Below are positions 25,137-34,702 of a stretch of DNA of 64,000 bases, piece after piece; positions within the stretch are counted from its first letter, which is position 1, and the number at the start of each line of letters is the position of its first letter. Position numbers and translations under genes: made by a program. The notes under the pieces are model-generated. The model had not been told where the DNA came from. It saw nothing but the letters and a program-made list of their open reading frames with translations, and ran no database searches. The DNA is from Muricomes sp049840515 (lineage in GTDB: Bacteria > Bacillota > Clostridia > Lachnospirales > Lachnospiraceae). Location of the stretch: positions 1-64,000 of the forward strand of contig JASGKW010000021.1 in assembly GCA_049840515.1 (NCBI GenBank), read 5' to 3'.

Positions 25137-26468
25137 TTACCCGTTTTCCCCATTATGGGAAATGGTGTTCAGGCCATCCTGGGCCTCCTGTGCATTTTCT
25201 GTATTTGGGAACAACTCAATCACACGCTTGAGATATTTTGCTGCATTATCATTATCTCCGCTTCTCTGATAGGCTATCCCTAAGTTTAACAGCGCACCCC
25301 CGCTGTCATACTCTTCATCCATTCGTACCACCTTGCCGAGAGATGATATAGCCGTATCATAATTAGCCACATCAAAAGACTCCATGCCTCCCGTGTACAA
25401 GGTATCACATGCTGTGGGGAAAATATCTGCGGTAAGCTGGTCATACATCGTCTGCCCGCCTTCTCCCAAAGCATTTCTATTTACATTCAAAAGAGTATCC
25501 GCCATGACATCAGGCGTATAACTCCCGGAGTCATACTGACTGGATACATTCATCAGATTTTCATAACTTTCTGAAGTGCTGACCGCATTCTGGGCTGAAG
25601 CCTCAGAATCCGCATCATTCTGACGATATTGGTCCAATGTCCTTGTCTGAGCGCTGACCTGGGCCTCCAGAGCATTGATGCGCTCGCTATACTCTACAAT
25701 CTTCTTGTTCACATTATCTGATTTTGCTTCATTTATAGCCGGTGTTATCAAGAAACCTACGATTGCAGCTCCAATCACCACGCCAACCACAATATTCATC
25801 ACTGTGAATCTGGCCGCCAGTGCTTTGATTCCCCCGTGTTTGGGCTGAATAATTGTCTCATTGCCCAGACTGTACTCCACAGCGTCGTCTTTTCTGGACT
25901 TCTCGTCCCTGGCCTTTTTTCCCCGCAGATTTGCCATCTCGTGTATATAGCGCAGGGTCATGTCGTTGGTTGTATCCATCTTCCTGGCAATCCGAAGTAC
26001 CTGTCTCGCCTTTGCATACTGCTCCGTGTGCAGATACAACAGAGCCAATAGCTGATATGCCTTTAAAAACGAGGAGTGTGCCGCCACAACCTTCTTTAGC
26101 TGAATGATAGCCAGGTCTTCTCCATTCTGGCTGCAATATACAAGACACTGGTTGTATCTCTTTACAGCCTGATTAATAATATCGAGTTCACCGGCAGATT
26201 TCTGAACATTATTTATAAAATAGTCGGCCATATTATCTCTGGGCTTTAAGTTCTTACTGATAATCCACTCGACAAGCCCCTCCGCCACTTCTCCGCGCCC
26301 ATAATATACAAGACCCAGGAGATTTCTGGCATCAATATTTTCTCTGTTGTACTGTAAACTCCGCCTAAGAGAGACAATTGCACCGGACATATCCCTTATC
26401 TGCGCTTTCCTAAGACCATCATTATACCAATAATTAGACTGGTATAAGATTTTCTTCGTATAGTCCAT
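25137..26468 (-). CDS. Membrane-anchored tetratricopeptide-repeat protein
   Basis: This 443-residue protein has TPR motifs in the N-terminal half (for example NYWYNDGLRKAQIRDMSGAI and AYQLLALLYLHTEQYAKARQ). One transmembrane helix follows near 225-247 (FTVMNIVVGVVIGAAIVGFL). A coiled coil runs from about 255 to 285 (ERINALEAQVSAQTRTLDQY), and two further TPRs lie at the C-terminus (ALLNLGIAYQRSGDNDNAAK). The helix predicts a cytoplasmic N-terminal and an external C-terminal TPR domain. The function is unknown; such proteins usually scaffold envelope complexes. It is downstream of folC and a 45-residue ORF in the same direction and followed by a terminator. Confidence 0.8.
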   Translation of the reverse strand: MDYTKKILYQSNYWYNDGLRKAQIRDMSGAIVSLRRSLQYNRENIDARNLLGLVYYGRGEVAEGLVEWIISKNLKPRDNMADYFINNVQKSAGELDIINQAVKRYNQCLVYCSQNGEDLAIIQLKKVVAAHSSFLKAYQLLALLYLHTEQYAKARQVLRIARKMDTTNDMTLRYIHEMANLRGKKARDEKSRKDDAVEYSLGNETIIQPKHGGIKALAARFTVMNIVVGVVIGAAIVGFLITPAINEAKSDNVNKKIVEYSERINALEAQVSAQTRTLDQYRQNDADSEASAQNAVSTSESYENLMNVSSQYDSGSYTPDVMADTLLNVNRNALGEGGQTMYDQLTADIFPTACDTLYTGGMESFDVANYDTAISSLGKVVRMDEEYDSGGALLNLGIAYQRSGDNDNAAKYLKRVIELFPNTENAQEAQDGLNTISHNGENG

Positions 26469-26490
26469 CTATGCTCACCACTATCTTTCT

Positions 26491-26628
26491 TTATTTGGTC
26501 TGATCCATAACTTCTCTGAGAAGGTCTGTCATATCTGACAAATCTTCCTGATACACCGCATCTTCGATGTCTTCCACTTCCAGGCTTGGTTTGAACTTCT
26601 TAAGCTCTTCTTCGTAGTTCAGCATCAT
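26491..26628 (-). CDS. Small acidic protein of unknown function
   Basis: This 45- or 46-residue ORF starts at tandem ATGs (26628/26625) behind AAAGGAGG. It is very acidic with one short helix-forming stretch (NYEEELKKFKPSLEVEDIED), and has no signal peptide or membrane helix. It lies between folC and the TPR gene with short gaps, so it is part of the same transcript. I do not recognise a family. The strong ribosome site is the main support. Confidence 0.55.
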   Translation of the reverse strand: MMLNYEEELKKFKPSLEVEDIEDAVYQEDLSDMTDLLREVMDQTK

Positions 26629-26639
26629 GCAGCCTCCTT

Positions 26640-27911
26640 TTACATAATCAATGCTTTTATCATTCCTGCCAGATATAGAGAACCCAGACAATATATCTTC
26701 CTGTGGCGCTGATGTTCCAATACATACTGGAACGCTTCTCCCAAAGACTCTCTTATAAAAACAGGCTTATCTGTATATTTTCTGAAAACATGCTGCAATT
26801 CTTCCAAAGATGCAGCGCGCTCATTCTCAATCTGTGTAAGCATATAAAAATCTGTTTTTAAGTTCTTACACAGGCAGGCAATCATTTCTTCATATTCTTT
26901 ATCACGTACGGCCGAAAACAAAATGATATTTTCTGACCTGTCCTGCACACTTCTGACAAAGCTTTCCACAGCACTTACATTGTGTGCACCATCTACATAG
27001 ACGCCAGGCAGAAGTTCTTCCATGCGTCCTTCCCACTTCACATTATGCAGGGCTTCTCTCCAAAGGTCAGTCCGCCCCCCGGCTCCAAAAACGAAACCCA
27101 TAATCTCCATGGCCAGCATAGCGTTTGCCGGTTGGTAAATTCCAATGTTGTTCAATGTCCATGCTGTATTTCCATAATACGCATTTACACAGGAAAAAGC
27201 AATATGTTTATCCTGGATTCCCAGAATTTCGTACGCATCTTTCCCTATTTTTTTACACGGTGCCCCTACCTCTTTTGCCCGCTCTTCAATCACAGAATTG
27301 CTCTGTTCACAGGTATCCGAATAAAAAACCGGCACCCCCGGCTTTATAATTCCTGCCTTCTCAAAAGCAATCTGTTCCACTGTATTCCCGAGAATTGCCA
27401 TGTGATCCAGCCCTATAGAGGTGATGGCTGTTACAAGAGGATTTTCTATAGAGTTTGTGGCGTCAAAGCGGCCGCCCAAACCTGTTTCAAGCACAATATA
27501 TTCCACATCAGCCCGGTGAAATACAGTCATCGCCATTCCAAATAAAAATTCAAAAAAGGTAGGATGAGGAAGTCCCGCTTCTCTCATCCGCTCCACCGTC
27601 CCCAAAACATGCTCAAATGTTTCCAGAAATGTGCCATCAGAAATCTGGCTGCCATTTACACGGATTCTTTCATTCATCTTTACAAGATGGGGGGACACGA
27701 ACAGCCCTGCTGTTTTGCCCTGCGCTAAAAGCATGGTGCTGAGATAGACACACACGGAGCCTTTCCCGTTAGTTCCCGCCACATGAAAAACCTTGCGCCC
27801 CGCCTGAGGATTTCCCAGATACCTGAGAAACTCTCTGGTGTGCTCCGGTTTATTCTTGCTGGTGAATTTGGGAATCTGTAAAATATAATCTACTGCCTCC
27901 TGGTATGTCAC
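26640..27911 (-). CDS. folC: Bifunctional folylpolyglutamate/dihydrofolate synthase FolC
   Basis: FolC adds glutamates to folates (and can glutamylate dihydropteroate). The 423-residue protein has the P-loop VAGTNGKGSVCVYLSTML (about 44-61), the Mur-ligase-like FVSPHLVKMNERIRVNG, the motif VLETGLGGRFDATNSI (Mg site) and SIGLDHMAILGNTVEQIAFEKAGII. The C-terminal domain contains WEGRMEELLPGVYVDGAHN. It overlaps the LTA-synthase-like gene by 4 bases. Confidence 0.95.
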   Translation of the reverse strand: MTYQEAVDYILQIPKFTSKNKPEHTREFLRYLGNPQAGRKVFHVAGTNGKGSVCVYLSTMLLAQGKTAGLFVSPHLVKMNERIRVNGSQISDGTFLETFEHVLGTVERMREAGLPHPTFFEFLFGMAMTVFHRADVEYIVLETGLGGRFDATNSIENPLVTAITSIGLDHMAILGNTVEQIAFEKAGIIKPGVPVFYSDTCEQSNSVIEERAKEVGAPCKKIGKDAYEILGIQDKHIAFSCVNAYYGNTAWTLNNIGIYQPANAMLAMEIMGFVFGAGGRTDLWREALHNVKWEGRMEELLPGVYVDGAHNVSAVESFVRSVQDRSENIILFSAVRDKEYEEMIACLCKNLKTDFYMLTQIENERAASLEELQHVFRKYTDKPVFIRESLGEAFQYVLEHQRHRKIYCLGSLYLAGMIKALIM

Positions 27912-30127
27912 TTCTTATCACCTTCATTTGAGTCTGCAAATGCATTTCTTCCCGGTGGAATTTCATTTCCTGTGAGCGGCATCTCTGTCAGTTTTCCATC
28001 CTTATATTCATATTGTCTGGATGAGCGGAAAATAGTCTCGCTGGAACCAACTTGATTAATCTGCACAATATCTCCATCTTGCAGCTTCGAGTCTTTTAAA
28101 TCAATTCTTGTATTGTTCAAAAATGTGCTTGTCTGTTTCTCTCCATTGATATAAACCTTGCTCTGCTTTGTAAAGTTCTCACCATAAATACTGTAGGTTC
28201 CATCCAGCTGAGCAACCATATCGGTGATGGAGGTGTCCTTCACACCCATCGCCATAGTGCCCTCTGTGATTGGTTTTCCGCTCTTCTCGTACACATACTG
28301 CTTTCCGTACAAAATATCATATTGCAGAAGTTCCAGGTCTGACAAATAATTCTTTGTCTGTCTCCTCTGCTGATGGTAATTGAAAACTGTGCCGGAATGT
28401 ATATCCAGACGGTCAAATACATCTGCCATAATCTGATAGGCAGCGATATTTCTGTCCTCTTTCTTCAAACCGATATTGTCCCATATAACGTAATTTGTAT
28501 TGTAAAGGTATCTGCTCTTCATATCCTTGGCCTCAAGCCCCATAGTGGGCAGGTGGTCGCCGTAGAATACAATTACAGTAGGCTCGCCCCGCTCTTCTAT
28601 CGCTTTTACAAGGCTGCCCGCAAATTTATCCATTTCATGCACTTCATTTACATAGTACTCCCAGGCATTACGCTGGCCTTCATCTTCCACGCCGCTTACC
28701 ACAATTTCCGGATTTTCAATCATCTTCTCTGTGGGATAATCTCCATGCCCCTGAACGCTGACTGTAAACACAAAGTCCTGCTGCTTTGTAGTATCCAGAG
28801 ATTCCAGAATATTGGGGAGCAGAATATCATCGGTAGCCCAGCCTTTTGGAGTAGTCTCCAAAATATTCATAAATTCCTTGCTTGTAAAATGGTCAAATCC
28901 CATGTGATTGAAAACCTGGGCACGGCTGTAAAAATTACCGCCATTGTTGTGAAGTGCCTCAGCCCCATAGCCAAGACTTTTCAAAGCTGTTGCAGCACTT
29001 TCCAGCACATTGGTTTTGGCATAAGTCTTATATGGATATTCGCCTGGCCCGAAAAAGCGCATACTCATTCCTGTCAGCACTTCAAATTCTGTATTGGCGG
29101 TTCCCGCACCAACAGAAGGAACTTTAAAATATCCGGTGGAATGTTCCTGGTACATTTTCCTTAAGTTTGGAATCGGGTCCTCTGAAAAACGCAGCCACTC
29201 TACTTCCGTGGGGTCAAAATAAGATTCCAGCTGCACAAAAATAATATTGGGAAGATCTTCCTTCGCCATCCCCGTCTCACTTTTTGTGATATCTCCATCG
29301 TTGCTGATTTTCTTTATAGTGTCCTCACTATATCCTGCCGGTTCAGATATTCCCGTATCAAAAATACTGGCAGTAAAACAGTATGGAAATCCGTAATCCT
29401 GGTATGCAAAAGCAATATTTCCAAAGTAGTTGGAAATAACCCTCTTATCTATAGCCACATTTGTGAGGAATATATATCCCCCAATCCAGAAAACCACACC
29501 GCACAGTGCAAGAATCCGGTGAATCTTGCCTCTGTACTGCCCGCCTCTGCGCCACATGGATATAATCCAAAGTATCAGTGCAACAATGCCCACAATCAGC
29601 AAAATCAACTCAAAAGGACTGAAATAGTTCCCTGTCAATTCCAGGGCATCCGAAAGCACTTTTAAATCCTGGGCATTAAAAGGGGTAACTCTTTTTAAAA
29701 GCAGGTAGCCATTGCATGTTCCCAGAAACAGCCAGAAAATGCTGAGCAAAATCCTGACAAACACCCTCCGTCTCACTAAAAATACAACGGAAAATGTAGC
29801 AAATATCAAAAAGGCATTAAAGAGAAACACTTTAGGTGAACCCAGCATATAGTCCCATGCCTCAAATAGAGAGTGTCTTGATATCACCTCTATAAAAAAG
29901 TTCAGTACATTTGCAAGCAAGAAATGTAGAATAAGAGCTATCCTATTCATAAACCTGTACACAGGCTGCATCTTCTGAGCAAAATGGCTGTTGCGGCGCT
30001 GTTCAAGAACACGCTGGCGCCGCTCCCTCTTCGCCCTGAAATGGGCTTTAATGTCTTCTATCTTTAAATGTTTAATTTTATAAAAAAAGCCTTTTATATC
30101 AGGTTTCCTGATTTTAATGTGTTTCAT
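27908..30127 (-). CDS. LTA-synthase-family sulfatase-fold membrane protein
   Basis: This 739-residue polytopic protein has a basic cytoplasmic start (KHIKIRKPDIKGFFYKIKHLK, then coiled basic stretch), about five N-terminal helices (between 65 and 235) and a large extracellular alkaline-phosphatase-like domain from about 270 to 600. Its motifs are DLPNIIFVQLESYFDPTEVE (metal Glu), GAGTANTEFEVLTGMSMRF (nucleophile Thr region), FDHFTSKEF, QGHGDYPTE and VIVFYGDHLPTMG. These are typical of LtaS-type phosphoglycerol transferases. A C-terminal beta domain (about 640-739) is an extension beyond LtaS. It may build lipoteichoic acid or decorate another glycopolymer. Confidence 0.85.
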   Translation of the reverse strand: MKHIKIRKPDIKGFFYKIKHLKIEDIKAHFRAKRERRQRVLEQRRNSHFAQKMQPVYRFMNRIALILHFLLANVLNFFIEVISRHSLFEAWDYMLGSPKVFLFNAFLIFATFSVVFLVRRRVFVRILLSIFWLFLGTCNGYLLLKRVTPFNAQDLKVLSDALELTGNYFSPFELILLIVGIVALILWIISMWRRGGQYRGKIHRILALCGVVFWIGGYIFLTNVAIDKRVISNYFGNIAFAYQDYGFPYCFTASIFDTGISEPAGYSEDTIKKISNDGDITKSETGMAKEDLPNIIFVQLESYFDPTEVEWLRFSEDPIPNLRKMYQEHSTGYFKVPSVGAGTANTEFEVLTGMSMRFFGPGEYPYKTYAKTNVLESAATALKSLGYGAEALHNNGGNFYSRAQVFNHMGFDHFTSKEFMNILETTPKGWATDDILLPNILESLDTTKQQDFVFTVSVQGHGDYPTEKMIENPEIVVSGVEDEGQRNAWEYYVNEVHEMDKFAGSLVKAIEERGEPTVIVFYGDHLPTMGLEAKDMKSRYLYNTNYVIWDNIGLKKEDRNIAAYQIMADVFDRLDIHSGTVFNYHQQRRQTKNYLSDLELLQYDILYGKQYVYEKSGKPITEGTMAMGVKDTSITDMVAQLDGTYSIYGENFTKQSKVYINGEKQTSTFLNNTRIDLKDSKLQDGDIVQINQVGSSETIFRSSRQYEYKDGKLTEMPLTGNEIPPGRNAFADSNEGDKK

Positions 30128-30139
30128 TTATGACCTCTC

Positions 30140-32791
30140 TTATGACTCTTTCAAGCCTGCCATTCTATCCTGCACTTGTTTTAACATCTGTGTATACTTC
30201 TCCAGCTTTTCTCTCTCTTCCTGAATCTTTGATTCAGGAGCCTTGCTGACAAATCTTTCATTTGCAAGCATACCTTCTGCTCTTGCAATCTCTTTCTTTA
30301 ACTTTTCTTCCTCTTTCTGAAGACGTTCCATCTCCTGCTTAAAGTCAATCAAATCCTCCAGCGGAAGATAAACTGTGACTCCGGGCACTACAATAGAAAC
30401 CGCATCCTCGCCAACGCCCTCTTTCTGAGTGCTGATGAAAATTTCTGCCGCACTCATAAGTGGTTTTACAGAATCAGTCAGGGTTACAAAGCCATCACAT
30501 AAATCCTGAGCCTCACTTACAATAAACACCTTTGTCTTACGGCTGTTCTCTACATTCATCTCAGCCCGGATATTGCGGATTCCGCGGATTACTTCTTTCA
30601 TGTGGTCCATCAGATTCTCTGATGAGGCGAAGTTCCACTCCTCGCGGTATTTAGGCCAGCTTGAAATCATCAGTGACTCTTCTTCCGGTACAAGGGCGTC
30701 GTAGATTTCTTCCGTTACAAAAGGCATAAATGGATGGAGCATCTTCAATCCATGGCTCAACACAGTTTTCAGTGTCCAAAGAGCGCAGTTTGCCGCCTGA
30801 GAATTTTCTTCTTTATGATAAATACGGTATTTTGCAATTTCAATATACCAGTCGCAGAACTCATCCCAGATAAAGTCATACACTTTCTGCACGGCAATGC
30901 CCAGCTCAAACTTCTCCATGTTCTCTGTCACGTCTTTCGCCAGAGTGTTTACCTTGGACAAAATCCATTTATCCGCTTGGTCCAGTTCGGTTTTATCAGG
31001 CTTAGTCAGCTGCTCATTTTCAATATTCATAAGGATAAAACGGGATGCATTCCACACCTTATTTGCAAAATTTCTGCTCGATTCCACCCTCTCATGGTAG
31101 AAACGCATATCATTTCCAGGAGCATTTCCTGTCACCAGAGTGAGTCGGAGAGCATCCGCTCCATATTGGTCAATAACTTCCAATGGGTCAATTCCATTTC
31201 CAAGAGACTTGCTCATCTTGCGCCCCTGTGAATCTCTCACAAGGCCGTGAATCAGCACCGTGTGGAAAGGAGATTTCCCTGTGTGCTCATATCCTGAAAA
31301 CACCATGCGGATAACCCAGAAGAAAATAATATCATATCCTGTTACCAGCACGTCTGTCGGATAGAAGTAATCCAAATCTTCTGTCTTGTCCGGCCAGCCA
31401 AGTGTGGAGAACGGCCACAGAGCGGAACTAAACCATGTGTCCAATGTATCTTCATCCTGGGTGAAATGAGTGCCGCCGCAATATGGGCATGTGTCCGGCA
31501 TCTCTCTCGCCACCACGAACTGCTTGCACTCGTCACAATAGTATGCGGGAATCCTGTGTCCCCACCAAATCTGTCTGGAAATACACCAGTCCTTGATATT
31601 CTCCAGCCAGTGCAGATAAATCTTGTCAAATCGTTCAGGCACAAATTTCAGTTCGCCTGTCTTCAATGCATTGATAGCCGGTTTTGCCAGCTCTTCCATC
31701 TTAACAAACCACTGCTGTTTAATCAGAGGCTCTACTGTTGTAGTACATCTGTCATGAGTTCCCACATTATGAGAATGAGGCTCTATCTTCACCAGATAGC
31801 CCTGAGCCTTCAAATCCTCTACAATAGCTTTTCTCGCCTCGTAGCGCTCCATACCCGCATACTTGCCGCCCATTTCATTTATGGTGGCATCATCGTTCAT
31901 AATATTAATCTCTTCCAAATTATGGCGCTTCCCTACCTCAAAGTCATTCGGGTCATGAGCGGGTGTAATTTTCACCGCACCTGTTCCAAATTCTTTGTCA
32001 ACATAATAGTCAGCCACAATGGGGATTTCCCTGTCCACCAAAGGAAGTACTGCCATCTTGCCCACAATATCCTTGTAACGCTCATCCTCCGGATGAACTG
32101 CAATAGCAGTGTCTCCCAGCATAGTCTCCGGGCGTGTGGTGGCAATCTCCAAAAACCTGTCTGTCCCTGCAATCGGGTATTTGATATGCCAAAAGAAACC
32201 ATCCTGCTCCTCGTGCTCCACTTCCGCATCAGACAGGGATGTCTTGCAGACAGGACACCAGTTGATGATTCTGGAACCTTTGTAAATATATCCTTTTTCA
32301 TACAGACGGATGAACACTTCTTCTACTGCTTTGGAGCATCCCTCATCCATGGTAAAACGCTCTCTGTCCCAGTCACAGGAAATTCCCAGCTTCTCTAACT
32401 GGTTTTCAATAGCTCCGGCATATTCGTCTTTCCACTGCCAGGTTCTTTTAAGAAATCCCTCTCTGCCCAGCTCCTTCTTATCAATGCCTTCCTCTTTTAA
32501 CTGATTGGTCACTTTCACTTCCGTGGAAATGGCAGCATGGTCCGTACCCGGTATCCACAGTGCATTATATCCATCCATTCTTTTATAACGGATTAATATA
32601 TCCTGTAATGTATTATCAAGGGCATGTCCCATATGCAGCTTTCCCGTAATATTCGGGGGCGGCATTACTGTCGTAAAAGGCTTTTTGCTCCTGTCCACCT
32701 CTGCATGAAAATATTTCTTCTCACACCATCTTTCATATAGCTTCTCTTCAATTTCTTTTGGATTATAAGTTTTTGCCAGTTCCTTACCCAT
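30140..32791 (-). CDS. valS: Valyl-tRNA synthetase
   Basis: This class Ia synthetase has 883 residues. HIGH-like motif PPNITGKLHMGHALDN lies near 44-59, zinc-type cysteines are in WCPVC and YYCDEC...CPYC, and the KMSKS motif is in GRKMSKSLGNGIDP near 525. The editing domain is in the middle, the anticodon domain follows, and a C-terminal coiled-coil arm rich in Glu and Lys (about 815-880) closes the protein. The ATG at 32791 follows AAGGAGG. The gene is preceded by a leader RNA with a terminator hairpin (32848-32875), so expression is probably controlled by transcript readthrough. Confidence 0.97.
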   Translation of the reverse strand: MGKELAKTYNPKEIEEKLYERWCEKKYFHAEVDRSKKPFTTVMPPPNITGKLHMGHALDNTLQDILIRYKRMDGYNALWIPGTDHAAISTEVKVTNQLKEEGIDKKELGREGFLKRTWQWKDEYAGAIENQLEKLGISCDWDRERFTMDEGCSKAVEEVFIRLYEKGYIYKGSRIINWCPVCKTSLSDAEVEHEEQDGFFWHIKYPIAGTDRFLEIATTRPETMLGDTAIAVHPEDERYKDIVGKMAVLPLVDREIPIVADYYVDKEFGTGAVKITPAHDPNDFEVGKRHNLEEINIMNDDATINEMGGKYAGMERYEARKAIVEDLKAQGYLVKIEPHSHNVGTHDRCTTTVEPLIKQQWFVKMEELAKPAINALKTGELKFVPERFDKIYLHWLENIKDWCISRQIWWGHRIPAYYCDECKQFVVAREMPDTCPYCGGTHFTQDEDTLDTWFSSALWPFSTLGWPDKTEDLDYFYPTDVLVTGYDIIFFWVIRMVFSGYEHTGKSPFHTVLIHGLVRDSQGRKMSKSLGNGIDPLEVIDQYGADALRLTLVTGNAPGNDMRFYHERVESSRNFANKVWNASRFILMNIENEQLTKPDKTELDQADKWILSKVNTLAKDVTENMEKFELGIAVQKVYDFIWDEFCDWYIEIAKYRIYHKEENSQAANCALWTLKTVLSHGLKMLHPFMPFVTEEIYDALVPEEESLMISSWPKYREEWNFASSENLMDHMKEVIRGIRNIRAEMNVENSRKTKVFIVSEAQDLCDGFVTLTDSVKPLMSAAEIFISTQKEGVGEDAVSIVVPGVTVYLPLEDLIDFKQEMERLQKEEEKLKKEIARAEGMLANERFVSKAPESKIQEEREKLEKYTQMLKQVQDRMAGLKES

Positions 32792-32815
32792 TGTGTCCTC
32801 CTTGTGCTCCTTCGT

Positions 32816-32847
32816 AATATAATAGGATGCTTGACTTCTATTATATT
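32816..32847 (-). promoter_or_regulatory. AT-rich hairpin before the valS ribosome site
   Basis: AATATAATAG (32816-32825) pairs perfectly with CTATTATATT (32838-32847) around 12 bases, between the leader terminator and the AAGGAGG of valS. It may stabilise the processed mRNA or act with the leader. The role is unknown. Confidence 0.4.
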
Positions 32848-32990
32848 AAAAAGCCCTTTACATATTGTAAAGGGCATATCCTTTTCTAAAACCGCCTTAA
32901 ATCAAACGATTCTTTCTGACAAGAGTTATTATGTACTCCTCTTCCTCAGCACCTTTATATATTAATAGAATGTTAATTCTATATTAACTA
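32848..32990 (-). promoter_or_regulatory. valS leader RNA with terminator, degenerate T-box-like
   Basis: Transcription from the promoter at 32996-33024 gives a leader of about 140 bases. It carries GAAGAGGAGTA-type sequence near its start (RC of 32935-32947) and TTTAAGGCGGTTTTAG close before a perfect 10-base terminator (GCCCTTTACA 32853-32862 with TGTAAAGGGC 32866-32875, loop TAT, T5 tail). These resemble the first and last parts of a T-box leader, but the conserved AGGGTGGNACCGCG core and most of stem I are missing. Whether it senses tRNA is uncertain; the promoter and terminator are clear. Confidence 0.55.
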
Positions 32991-32995
32991 CAACT

Positions 32996-33024
32996 ATGAT
33001 AGCTTTCAGGTGCTGATTTGTCAA
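32996..33024 (-). promoter_or_regulatory. Sigma-A promoter of valS leader
   Basis: TTGACA (33019-33024), a 17-base spacer and TATCAT (32996-33001) on the minus strand. The spacer contains CAGCACCT, which is mirrored by AGGTGCTG about 60 bases into the transcript (32947-32954 region). Confidence 0.7.
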
Positions 33025-33092
33025 GGTTTTTAAGAAATCTTAATGATTCCGAAATGAACTGAGTAAGCAGTAAAAAAAGCTGCCCGGCTGAA

Positions 33093-33467
33093 CTATTGTT
33101 CCTCAGTTTCCGTCTCAACTTTTCTAAAATAGAAGAACTCAACAGATTCTGATGTAATGGCTATACAGGGGTTTCCCAGCCTGAATCTAGCTTCCTCTAT
33201 CACCTGTTTATAAGCCTCCCAGTATTTCACCTTGTCCGCTGTGTAGATAGGGCTCCTGGTGCTTATCACAATAAATACTACATCCTCATCAGGCTCCCGG
33301 TCTTCCATTCTCACAGGATAACCTGCATATACATCGCCTGCAACATAAATGCTGCTTTCCTCATATATCTTATCCGCACTTATCGCCCATATATTTCCAA
33401 TAGACTCCGCCGTATGCTCCTTGGAGGTAAGACCCAAAAATGTAACTGTATACCGTTCTGTAATCAT
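33093..33467 (-). CDS. Hypothetical protein, 124 residues
   Basis: This soluble alpha/beta protein starts MITERYTVTFLGLTSKEHTA and has no signal or membrane helix. Features are IWAISADKIYEESSIYVAGD, a conserved-looking EEDVVFIVIST-like strand (DEDVVFIVIST) and an acidic tail. I do not recognise the family with confidence. A weak GGTGAG precedes the ATG at 33467. It lies alone between valS and a membrane protein gene. The 33468-33634 gap shows nothing recognisable. Confidence 0.6.
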   Translation of the reverse strand: MITERYTVTFLGLTSKEHTAESIGNIWAISADKIYEESSIYVAGDVYAGYPVRMEDREPDEDVVFIVISTRSPIYTADKVKYWEAYKQVIEEARFRLGNPCIAITSESVEFFYFRKVETETEEQ

Positions 33468-33634
33468 AACTCACCATTCATATACTTTTTAATAATATAT
33501 GCCTTTGCCACAAAATTATGAAACGCTGCTTATAATGAAATGCTGTCTGGAGGTAAGTTCTTAACATTTATCTGTGAACTGTAATTGCCATAACGATTCT
33601 CTTCTTCATATTCTCGCCCCTCTAATCTCCTGTT

Positions 33635-34363
33635 TCAATTGTTTTGTTCTAGAGTTTCCAGTGGAACATCAAGATTTTCCAGATGTGCTATAGGAAATAT
33701 CGTACAGTTTACATATTCCATTTTGTATCTTCCTTTTATTTGAGCATTCATATAGTCTTCTTTGCTGCAATATATATAATGTTTGTATTTTACGGACTGG
33801 CTGTCCATCCCGTCAATAACAAGGCAATATCCCAGAGAATTGTGCTTCTTCTCAGCAACCGTCCTGTTTGCTATCGTCAAAGTAAAGCATAGTGATAAAA
33901 GAAACGTTGCTGTTGAAGCAAGTAATAAGATAAAAGTCCCTAAAATATTATTTCCCTTTGTCTGCACACTTTTGGATTTTGCGGCTTTTCTTAATATACA
34001 GATAATCAAATCAAGCAATAAAATAACTATAAAAAGTGCATTAACCATTTGCCAAAATGCAGACACAGAAATCCCTCTAACAAAAGTAATAATTCCTGCC
34101 GGTATATAGATGAGCATATAAAAACCAAACCCCATGAGTATATGTCCCCACATGCTTTTTTGATTTTTCCCCAGCAGAGCAATGGAAACTCCAAACATTA
34201 TCATTGTATATACTAATAAAATCGGAGTAAGAAATCTTTGTATCTCATCTGGAAATCCGTTATGGAAAAGTGTTCCTAATAACATAATATATATCACTAT
34301 AAGCAATATACATATTATCGGAATCCACCCTGTTTTGTCCTTACTCATTGTCCCCTTATTCAT
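33635..34363 (-). CDS. Hypothetical five-helix membrane protein
   Basis: This 242-residue protein has hydrophobic segments near 13-33, 44-64, 72-95, 99-122 and 142-168. A C-terminal soluble part of about 70 residues (NRTVAEKKHNSLGYCLVIDGMDSQS...) presumably faces outside or inside depending on topology. No known domain was recognised. GGGGGAAGAGA precedes the ATG at 34363. Its base composition (AT-rich, especially upstream) is slightly different from its neighbours, which could point to acquisition. The function is unknown. Confidence 0.6.
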   Translation of the reverse strand: MNKGTMSKDKTGWIPIICILLIVIYIMLLGTLFHNGFPDEIQRFLTPILLVYTMIMFGVSIALLGKNQKSMWGHILMGFGFYMLIYIPAGIITFVRGISVSAFWQMVNALFIVILLLDLIICILRKAAKSKSVQTKGNNILGTFILLLASTATFLLSLCFTLTIANRTVAEKKHNSLGYCLVIDGMDSQSVKYKHYIYCSKEDYMNAQIKGRYKMEYVNCTIFPIAHLENLDVPLETLEQNN

Positions 34364-34702
34364 ATTCTCTTCCCCCGCACTAAGAAATAATAATCACAAA
34401 CAAGCCTGCTATAAGGCAGCACGCTGTCTAGAATGGTAAACTTTCATCTGATTTTGTGTTGATTGCCCGATTACTTTATATTGATTTTAATTCCTATATT
34501 TTTTACAGACAATATAACTTATATGTCATATTTATCAATAAATATCTTTATATAATGCATTGTATTTTTATTTTAATTATACGTTATAAACAATTAACTG
34601 TAAATATTAGATTTCCATATGATATTTTACGTCAATCAAAAAGATGTGCAAATAAATTTCTTCATTTTGCACACCTTATTACTTCCACTTATGTAGTACC
34701 TG
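34364..34702. other. AT-rich gene-free interval
   Basis: There is no ORF with a ribosome site here. The stretch is strongly AT-rich (for example 34480-34620) and must contain the promoter of the membrane protein gene to its left. I could not assign boxes with confidence. Confidence 0.4.

Noticed and set aside
32791..33092. Canonical T-box upstream of valS
   Set aside because: The AGGGTGGNACCGCG core and most of stem I are absent, so only a degenerate T-box-like leader is proposed.
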